The notes below the pieces were generated by a model. The model made no database searches and was not told the DNA's origin. It saw only the letters and a program-made list of their open reading frames with translations. From Diphasiastrum complanatum (Eukaryota; Streptophyta; Lycopodiopsida; Lycopodiales; Lycopodiaceae), in contig CM055100.1 in the NCBI GenBank assembly GCA_029204225.1, positions 12,483,040 to 12,547,039 of the forward strand: 64,000 nt of DNA, read 5' to 3'. Below, piece after piece: positions 56,336-64,000 of the stretch. How positions within the stretch are numbered: the stretch's first letter is position 1; every line of letters starts with the position of its first letter. The position numbers and the translations under genes were made by a program.

Positions 56336-56739
56336 GGAACCAAACACTATTTCAGAGACAATGTCGAATCTTGATGCTAACCAGTGGAAAGCTGTAATGG
56401 ACACCAAATTCGATTATCTGATCAAGAATAAAACATTGACTATAACTGAGCTGTCAAAGGATCAAAATCCGATTCCATGCAAATGGATATTCAAGGCGAC
56501 AATCAAAGCACAATTGCACTATCTCTAAATTCGAGATTTCATTCTCAGAATAAAACATATCGAAATTAAGTATCAATACGTTATAGATAAAGTGCAAAGC
56601 AAGGAAGTATCATTGGTTTATTGCAGGACAGATCTTATGACAATAAATTACTTCACAAAAGCTCTATCAAAGGAGCATCATATCAAATTTAACGATATGC
56701 TAAATCTGAAGATCGAAGTTTTTCAAGATCCACATTAAG
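56331..56739 (+). pseudogene. copia RT start joined to RNase H end (family of element F)
   Basis: The RT start reads MSNLDANQWKAVMDTKFDYL and PIPCKWIFKATIK (56361-56510). It jumps straight to the last part of RNase H: IKHIEIKYQYVIDKVQSKEV, YCRTDLMTINYFTKALSKEH and a stop at 56737-56739. Most of RT is therefore deleted. A polypurine run and 3' LTR follow at once. Confidence 0.75.
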
Positions 56740-56745
56740 GGGGGG

Positions 56746-57357
56746 TGTTGGATTTCAATGCTCAATCTCAAATCCATTTAATAATGAGCATCTTGAAAGC
56801 TATATATAATTATACAAAAACTAGGAAAAGAAGGCTCAATTTTTTGAGCAAAAGATTGAAAAAAGATTCAATATCAAATTTTTCCGACCTAAAGATCAAA
56901 ATCCAGAATCAGAATTTTTCGATACGGGATCAACTCAAAAAATTTATAATTTTTCAACCATTGTATATTTTTCGAATCTTTGTATATTTTTGATACAAAG
57001 TAAATTTCGATACCGTCAATTAGAAATCTAATTCATGACGTTGCGTTACCAGTCCACCTACTTTGTACATTCAAAGGCGATTGTAATAAATGTAGTAGAT
57101 ACATTTTATGCTAATTAGGTATTTAGCAAGTAAAAGATATTTTGTAAGTATATCAATCAGAACGATCAACTAACTGAAACTGAGTGAGACTCTCAATTCT
57201 GATTAAAATTACTGTTGCTAGTGTTATTACACTCAACGAACAGCCTGAAGTTATTATTTCAAGTTATTGTACTTATTTTCAATCAATCAGAGTGCAAATC
57301 ATATCTACACTATTGTTTCGTTCATTTGCACATTTGTATCGATTTTTTTTTTTGACA
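56746..57357 (+). repeat. 3' LTR of the preceding copia element (right end uncertain)
   Basis: It starts TGTTGGATTTC after the purine tract AAGGGGGG (56738-56745). The likely end is TTTGACA near 57357, after a T run; no target duplication confirms it. Confidence 0.5.
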
Positions 57358-57499
57358 ATTTGCTGGTAATTGATGTGCTTCCGATTCTCAACCACTGCTC
57401 GCTCCAACTTCTGTTGTCGATCCTCACGATTTAACACTCCTGCCATCATTTTCCATCATTTTTTATTACTCGCCTATTTTGCGCACTCAGAGCCATTAC

Positions 57500-58310
57500 T
57501 CACCAGTCTCTATTACTCGCCATCTGACATTTTTTGTCATAAGATAAACCACAAAAAGAATTGTTATTCAAAATTGATTCAACCTTTACATTTACAAAAC
57601 CATCTAAATCATTTCCTAGAATAGGAAGTGGGGAACTAATATTTGTGGGGGTAGGAGGAGACTGAGATTTTGAAGGAGGAGGAGATTTATTAGGAGAGGA
57701 AGGTTTAGCAAGAGAAGATAAAGATGGAGTTCTAGGAGGAGAAGAAGGAGATTTAGGAGGAGACTTGGAAGGAGATTGTCTAGCAGATAGAATCTCATGC
57801 AGAGGAGTTGGCTTTGAAAAATCCCTCGTTTTATTAGGAGGGTCATGAGATCTCCAATTTTTGTTTTGGAGGAGAGGAAGGAGTAGGTCTAAAGTACTCT
57901 GCAAATTTGTCATATGTGTCCCATAGCCTGAACACAATGTTGAAATCTTTGGGCATGATGGTCACCCTCTTGGCATGGATAGCTGCAACAATAGTATCTA
58001 AAAAAAATTTCACTTGAAAATTCTCATATGCAGTGTGCAGCACCTCTATTGCCAATACAGTCCATCTCACATTTACATATAGACTTCTTGTAACCTGTCT
58101 GATAGATCTCTATATGTGAGATTTCGAAATTAGAAGATTATTGGTCTTCTGTAGCTTCCAAATATCCTTGAGCTAGGGTGGGTCTCTTCTACCCCTTGGG
58201 CTAGGAGGAGGTGGTGGTGGATGAGGCGGTGGTGGTGCATTTTTCTGACTCCCTCTTTTGATTGGGATTCTACCAGGGTGGACTCGTGTTGTTTGCTTAG
58301 TCCGCGCCAT
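57500..58310 (-). pseudogene. divergent histone H3/CENH3-like gene, broken, with Pro/Ser/Lys-rich C-terminal tail
   Basis: ATG 58310 begins MARTKQTTR, the start of H3. K9 and S10 are replaced, and a proline-rich tail with a run of six Pro (codons 31-36) follows. The histone fold is recognisable: LKDIWKLQKTNNLLISK (alpha-N), RWTVLAIEVLHTAYENF (alpha 2), AAIHAKRVTIMPKDF (loop 2 to alpha 3). RW in alpha 2, where H3 has RF, and the unusual tail point towards CENH3; MPKD is more like H3. TAG stops fall at codons 46 (58173-58175) and 67 (58110-58112), the latter where H3 has Gln. After DTYDKFAEYFRPTPSSPP this frame stops at 57843-57845. A second frame, one shift away, continues to 57500 with repeated SP, SPP and KSP words (QSPSKSPPKSPSSPPRTP). 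No intron is seen. H3 variants package DNA; CENH3 marks centromeres. Not functional as read. Confidence 0.7.
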
Positions 58311-58537
58311 TAGTATCCAATATCAGATTAGTGCACGACGAAGGAGAACTCGGAATCAGAAGTCAGGTCGAGCACGTCGAATCGATACCTGAACTTAACC
58401 AAATCGACATCTAGTAGCGAATGAGCGCACACGAGTAAAAGCAGAATGTAGGTAGGTTGCTTCGAATGCGCTGAATCGAACCGCATGGAAGTAGAGAACG
58501 ATAAGAACTTTAAGCAAAAAAAATTCAGTGTCATCCA

Positions 58538-58551
58538 TCTATATATATAGA
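58538..58551 (-). promoter_or_regulatory. TATA box of the H3/CENH3-like gene
   Basis: CTATATATATAGATGG on the minus strand, about 230 bp upstream of the ATG, at a plausible distance for a 5' untranslated leader of about 200 bp. A promoter upstream argues for a DNA-level copy of the gene and against a processed retrocopy. Inferred from position and sequence only. Confidence 0.45.
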
Positions 58552-58731
58552 GAAAATCCAAAATGATTGCATACGTGGTGGTTTGGATGTTCGAGGCTTG
58601 GATTACGCTGATGATTACTTCGAGATATTCAAACTCTTGTCAATCAAATCAAACTAAATATCCATCTTTCATCAAAATGATTAGTCAATAATAACGACCA
58701 CAATTAATTTCTACAAAAATATGGTCACATC

Positions 58732-58990
58732 TGTGAATATTGAGATTTTGGTGTTTTGGACTCATTCTCTCTCTACCCGAGTTTTCTATGCTTGATTTTC
58801 TCCCTCTACCCGAGAGCAGTCTTTTGTTTCCATACTAAACACTTAGAATTATTTCCAGACATTCATTTCTCATAGTGAAGAGTTAGAATTTTTCATTTGA
58901 TGTATGCCATTGTGCTCTTGCCTTAGATTTTTCAAGCATACTGTTCTTTGATCAATCTTGGTGAAGTTTACATGTGCTTAGAACTTCACA
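58732..58990 (+). repeat. 5' LTR of copia element H (short or internally deleted)
   Basis: It starts TGTGAATATTGAG and ends GAACTTCACA directly before the primer site TGGTATCAGAGC (58991-59002). The CTCTCTACCCGAG phrase and the stretch around CTTGCCTTAGAT also occur in the solo LTR at 12487-13286, so it is a relative with about 540 bp less. The left end is inferred. Confidence 0.55.
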
Positions 58991-59002
58991 TGGTATCAGA
59001 GC
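58991..59002 (+). other. primer binding site of element H
   Basis: Perfect TGGTATCAGAGC on the plus strand, directly after CTTCACA. It is followed by a 760-bp leader with a CACATGTG box near 59176 and no gene. Confidence 0.85.
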
Positions 59003-59763
59003 TTCATGCTTTGAAGAGGTGAGGGTGTATACATCATATCATCAGTGTTTTTGCTTGCAGAAACTCGAATTTGGGAGAGGGATTCAACTTGCTGAGAAAC
59101 AAGCAATCTGAGGACCATAAGTGGATCAAATCAAGGCTGATCTGATCCAACGGAGCTCCGTACGGACAGAGAGCTCACATGTGTGAAATCAACCCTCATT
59201 AATGAGTGTTACTTCTCAAGGAATGATCCAAATTTGATGTTCTATAGCTTGTTGTATAGGTATTGAAGAGTAGAATGTGTTGCTCTTGTTTCTAAATCAA
59301 TCTGATTTGTTTTTAGAAGAGTTTTAGGCAATCAGCGAGTTTGAGAAGGTACTCAACTCGTGGGATATACCAAAGTGAGCACACATCTGTCTTTTTCACC
59401 ATTTTCATCAATTTTCATTGTCAATCAAGTAGAATTGGATAGAAGTGAGTGTTATGAGGTCTTAGACTTTTCATTTCACACATATTACTGTGTTTGAGTT
59501 GAAAGTAAGTTCCTAGAGAGTTTATCAGTACTTTGAAACTCGTGGGAGAGATAGACTTCTTGCTTGCATGTGCTTCTTCTTTTGTGATTGAAGCAAGATC
59601 CAAATTTAAAATAGATTGATTTTCTATGTTGAAAATTTGTTCTCACATCTGTTGCCAGATTTCATAGGGTGGATCAACATTTGTGTTAGATTCTAGATTG
59701 AGATAGCAAGCAACATTCTTTCAACTCCATTTTTTATCAGTACTAGAATTTCTCACCAAGAAG

Positions 59764-60998
59764 ATGTCTTCATCTGGTTCACATTTTTTAGAGCACAGTG
59801 AGAGATTAACATCTTCCAATTATGCAATGTGGAAGATCAGAATGGAATCATTGTTGATTCTACAAGATGTAATGGATATTGTGAGTGGAGCTGAAGAAGA
59901 ACCTGCTGCACTTAATGAAGCTGCAACATTCCACAAAAGACCCAAAATTGCCTTCATGTTATAAAAATGAATGTTACTAATGAAGTATTCGGAGAGATTA
60001 GTACATGCACCACTGCCAAGGAAGCTTGGGATACTCTTAAAACAATCTATGAAATCAAAAATACTTCTAGATTGCTTACACTTAGAAACCAAATATTTCT
60101 AAGTTATAAGAGAGTAGATGAGAGTGCTTCATCATATGTCATGAGAGTTAAGGATCTTCATCAAGAGTTAGCTGGTATTAGTGATGCTCTTAAGAACACT
60201 GAACTTGTTCAAGTAGTCCTAAATGGACTTAGAGATGCGTACGACAATATTGTGTAGACTTATGCTGTCAGGGAGGATCTTCCATCCTTGGAGACACTGC
60301 AATGTGTTCTCATTGCTGAAGTAAGCAGGCAAGAGAACAAGATGTTGAGGATCAACAGACTTTCATTGAAAGATGGTGGAGATGACAAAGCACTTTTCAT
60401 CAGAGACAAGTCAAGAGGCAAGGGCAAAGGACAACAACACTTCAAGAAGGACAAAGCCAAAGAAGGTGGTGAGGATCAGTCCTCACAAGCTTCAACATCT
60501 AGTGGCAAGAAGAAGTTGTCAAAGATCAAGTGTTTTTTCTGTGGCAAGAAAAGACACTATGCATCAAACTCTTTCAAGAAGAAGAACCAATCTAAGCAAG
60601 CTAACCTTACTAATGAGGATGAGTATGAGGGTGTAGAGAGTGAAAGAGAGGATTCATTAATGATGTCTACTTTCTCATCTTTGCCTTTTAAGAATGAAGA
60701 AGTCTGGTGGATAGATAGTGGGGCTAGTTCCCATATGTCTAGTTCTAGGAACTCTTTCACTAATCTCATGCCATATCTAGGTGCAAAAAGATCAATCTAT
60801 ACTACTAATGATGTTGAGTGTAGGATTGAAGGAATAGGTAGTATTACATTGCATGCATCATCATCAAAATCTTTTTGCTTACATGATGTACTGTATGTAC
60901 CTAGATTGACCGGGAATCTCATTAGTGTAGGACAGTTGTTTGATAGTGGATTGGATCTGTTCTTGTCAATAAAGTATTACTATGGCATCATCATTTAG
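59764..60998 (+). pseudogene. copia element H gag and protease, joined to another family
   Basis: ATG 59764 starts MSSSGSHFLEHSERLTSSNY. One base is missing near 59950 (the frame shifts before MNVTNEVFGEI at 59967), and TAG at 60255-60257 replaces Gln in NIV*TYA. Then knuckle CFFCGKKRHYASNS (last Cys is Ser), protease WWIDSGASSHM, and VPRLTGNLISVGQLFDSGLD. Near 60957 the sequence switches to another copia branch. It is the longer partner of 28677-29160, with which it shares the damaged knuckle, so the damage came before the duplication. Confidence 0.85.
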
Positions 60999-61205
60999 GA
61001 CACTTGAATTATGCATCTGTTTCAAACATGTCTAGACAATCCATGGCTTTTGATCTCAACTATCCTTCTAGTAAAGTTGATCTCCCTGTCTGCCATAGCT
61101 GCATCCTTGGAAAGCAGACTAGGATTCCTTTTAGATCAATTCATAGGCATGCAGCAAAAGGTCTTGTTCATATAGATATATGTGGACCTATGCAAACTCC
61201 TTCAT
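60958..61205 (+). pseudogene. copia pre-integrase fragment (family of element F)
   Basis: The frame VLVNKVLLWHHHLGHLNYAS, then CHSCILGKQTRIPF and HIDICGPMQTPSLL, with the HHCC finger residues all present. It ends where opposite-strand gypsy RT begins. The partner copy is 29161-29395. Confidence 0.75.
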
Positions 61206-62564
61206 TGCTAGATGGTAGCATTGAGCTTTTGGACATCCTGACAGATTCGTATTTTGCCAATCTTCTTCTTTTGAACAACAACAATGGGAGAAACCCATTC
61301 AATGCTTAAGACAAGATAGATAATACCTGCCTTAAGGTGCTTGTTGAGTTCGTCTTTAACCATGGGGGAGTACCTTGGATTGAGACAATATTGTCTCTTT
61401 CGAACAGGTACAACATCTTCTTTAAGATCAATATGGTGCTCTCTGAATTCTGTAGGTATACCTTTCAAATTGTCAAATGACCAAACAAAAACATCTTGGT
61501 ACTCCTTCAGCAATTCCATAAATTCAGCTAATTCGGTCTCTCCAAGTGACTTTGAGACATGTACAAATCTGTCAGGTGCAAGTTCAATTAGTTCAATAGA
61601 ATCTGGTAAAATGATACATTCTATCATACTGGCCTTGATATGCCCATGAATTTCGCGCATGGTGGACTCCACAGATATATTCTTTTCATCATCTTGGTTC
61701 TTGTTACCAAATTCTTGTTCAGAGTCGTCAAATTCGTCACTTGAATCATCATCCTCTTTAGAGTTCGTGTCTGCAACGTTTATTTCTTTATCTACAACAC
61801 CCGCTTCAGCGTTGCAGGCATCGAAGAATTCTTCTTTGTTAGTATTCTCATAGCATTCGAGATATTGCACTTCGATGTCAAATGCATTGGAAAAAATATT
61901 CAATGCATAAGAAGAATCTTCTGAGATAAAACTGGTGTCAAACAAAGGAGTTTCACCTTCATATTTGTCACGACTCCAGGTGATTATTCGTTCTGCTGGC
62001 TTACCTCGATTATTGGTCTCACCAATTTGAAATCTCAACCCTTTGGACTTTCAGTGAACACTTGCATTTGATTGATAAAGCTAGGGCTGTCTAATTAGCA
62101 CAAAATAAGATGACAAACCAAGTGGTTTGATAACTATAAAATTCACTGTGAAAGGCTTGAATGTAAACAGTAACATTCTTCAATTTTCCAACAGGCTTTC
62201 GTTGTGTCGAATCTGTCTACGTTAGTTCCTTTGTTATTTGCATTAGCAATTGACTCAAATTGCGAGACATAGCTATCTGCATTATCTGAAGTAGTCCCTT
62301 TAAAATAATCGTATCAAATTTTGAAATAGAAGTGAAACGTGCAGCAGGACCCTCCATACCGAAGCTAATTAGGAGTTCAAGAAATTGGGCAGTGATGTCG
62401 TCAAGATTTCTTCGACTCGCACTCTCACTTTATCTTCATAAAAATTCCTCTCTAAGCTTACGGTATCGTTCTAATCGAGATTCTCTATCTGACATACACT
62501 AGAAATGGAGATGGATGTGTCAGTTTTCTTATAACTTTCCCAAGCTATCCTGGCAATGGTGCCA
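61206..62564 (-). pseudogene. Ty3/gypsy fragment, copy 3 with internal deletion
   Basis: RT start and linker are one open frame (62038-61208), ending ICQDVQKLNATI. Upstream, a deletion joins the protease region to the early Gag region at about 62215: compared with copy 2 it removes 1333 bp (30411-31743) between two TCTG words. Only a stub of the protease and the Gag start remain, then the primer site TGGCACCATTGCCAGG (62549-62564). The left end and neighbours are the same as in copy 2. Confidence 0.8.
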
Positions 62565-63161
62565 AAAATTAGTATATGCCGCCGTTCTATACCAAGAACA
62601 AGGGTAAAGTACTTATAGTCAAACTATTGGACACTTTTGTCTTCGATATGACAATTCCTATTGGGGGTCCAAGTATATCAACAAGAGACGAACAACTTAT
62701 CATTAACATATCAGAAGAAGACATTCTAGCTCAATAGAAATAGAACCAAGGTCTATATCATCATCCCCATCCAAAAGATCAATAAGATATCATAGACCTC
62801 CTATATGGTACATTGATAAATCTAACATCATTGCATATCAAATGGGTAATATTTTGTGGAGATGAGAACTATAAACAATATTCCTAGAATCAAGTTAAAA
62901 TAATGGCACTTTTTGGCACTTTTTGAATGTCCTATAGTATCATACCCATTACTAAAAGTACATAGAAAACACACCAAATTTTTTTACAAATTTGTAACAA
63001 AATTTCAAAATATGTAAAAATTTGAAGTATTCAACAATTTGGCTAAAAGTTACAGTACGCAAAAATTGGAAAAGGCCCAAATAGTACAATTTATTCAAAT
63101 TTGTGCAGATTGTAATACAAAATTTAGATTTTTTTGGATCTAGTATCAAAACTTATATCCT
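62565..63161. other. gypsy LTR-adjacent or unassigned sequence, second copy
   Basis: Matches 32094-32680 closely, with one 11-bp tandem gain (GCACTTTTTG near 62910). No gene assigned. Confidence 0.4.
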
Positions 63162-63256
63162 TGTTGGGGGTATTCCCAACGAAGTCTAAATAAATAAAAT
63201 CGTCCAATAAAATGTGTTGCGAGGGCATGGCATCCTGCGCGTATAAGCCCATGGCC
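63162..63256 (+). repeat. truncated K-type LTR, second copy
   Basis: TGTTGGGGGTATTCCC hairpin and GCGCGTATAAGCCCATGGCC, joined to copia Gag exactly as at 32681-32775. Confidence 0.55.
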
Positions 63257-64000
63257 CAAATATTTCAAAGTAGCAAAAAGAGTGATGAGAGTGCATCTAG
63301 TTATGTTTTGAGAGTAAAAGATATTCATAGAGAGCTTGCTTGCATTGGTGATTCCATCAATCAAAATGAGCTAGTCCAAGTCATTCTCAATGGCTTGAGA
63401 AGTGAATTTGATAACCTTGTCCAATCCTATGCCATTAAGGAGGAGCCACCAAATTTGGAGGCTCTCCAAAGTGTGCTAATTTTTGAAGAATCAAGACAAG
63501 AGTACAAGCTCTTGAGGATGGACAAGCTTTCTCTCACTCATAATGTCGGCAAAGCCCTCTTTGCCAAGGACAAGCACAAAGGGAGGAGCAAGAACCAATT
63601 TCAACAATCCTCAAGCAAGGACAAAGCCAAATCCAAAGACAAAGATGAGGAGGAAGATGAATCCTCTAATGCTTCATCATCCAAGCTCAAGAAGAAGAAG
63701 ATCAAGTGCTTTTATTGTGGCAAGAAAGGCCATTATGCCACCAATAGCTTCAAAAAGAAGAATCAACTCAAGCAAGCCAACATCACCAATGATAAGGAAG
63801 ACACTATTGCAAGTGATGGAGAGGGATCTCTTATGGTCTCTAGCTTCTCATCCACTCCTTTCAAGAAGGATGGCTTATGGTATATTGATAGTGGAGCCTC
63901 TTCACATATGTTTAGCTCCAAGGATTCTTTCTCTTCTAGTGCACCTTATGATGGATTCAAAAAATCAATATACACTGCAAATGATTTTGAATGTCCTATT
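63212..64000 (+). pseudogene. chimeric copia gag-protease, second copy (runs off the window)
   Basis: Starts MCCEGMASCAYKPMAQIFQSS like the copy at 32731. No stop is met before the window end, so the first 260 codons are open. The knuckle reads CFYCGKKGHYATNS, with the last Cys changed to Ser (intact in the other copy), which would impair zinc binding. Protease site YIDSGASSHM is intact. The rest lies outside the window. Confidence 0.75.

Overview
The window comes from a large, repeat-rich land-plant nuclear genome. The evidence is plant-type Ty1/copia and Ty3/gypsy retrotransposons, initiator-Met tRNA primer sites, spliceosomal introns in gene remnants, and in-frame stops mostly explained by C-to-T change at CAG or CAA, as expected of heavily methylated plant DNA. 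I cannot name the species. No intact single-copy host gene was found. Almost all of the 64 kb is LTR retrotransposon material, nested, duplicated and broken, with a few gene remnants between.

Layout. 1-1545: start of a minus-strand copia element with its LTR. 1631-2875: broken Ulp1-like (C48) protease gene with three recognisable introns. 3366-3768: unidentified minus-strand gene remnant. 4782-5197: small inverted-repeat element. 6433-12438: complete copia element A with 691-bp LTRs, TSD TACTC and a gag-pol frame broken only by two stops. 12487-13286: solo LTR with TSD ATAAC. 13539-16660: old copia element F carrying an internal inversion. 17286-21850: decayed minus-strand copia E with its LTR. 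21848-32093: gypsy fragments, copia fragments and a pair of unidentified ORFs. 32681-34395: chimeric copia gag-integrase. 34390-42579: minus-strand copia C, split by element B (36292-41847), a very young non-autonomous element with gag fused to about 770 residues of unknown protein in place of pol. 43217-46929: second copy of the unknown ORF pair, ending at a gypsy LTR. 47107-51960: copia RT scrap, deleted gypsy K and copia integrase remnant. 53370-55054: deleted element G with TSD CTATT, inside a locally duplicated segment. 56336-57357: copia RT/RNase H end with 3' LTR. 57500-58310: broken divergent histone H3/CENH3-like gene with a TATA box. 58732-64000: a second copy of the copia/gypsy/copia chimera seen at 28677-34395.

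Relationships. Elements A, B, C, G and H share TGTGAAAA-type or related LTR ends, iMet primer sites and related Gag proteins. B has no protease, integrase or reverse transcriptase and would need enzymes from a relative such as A. Two duplications supply empty-site paralogues: 23.7-27.8 kb versus 36.0-45.9 kb for B, and 50.4-51.1 kb versus 53.0-55.3 kb for G. These date B and G as later than the duplications. The points most worth following are the B fusion protein, the H3/CENH3-like gene, the paired unknown ORFs whose five in-frame stops all replace glutamine codons, and a palindromic CACGTG box shared by otherwise different LTRs.
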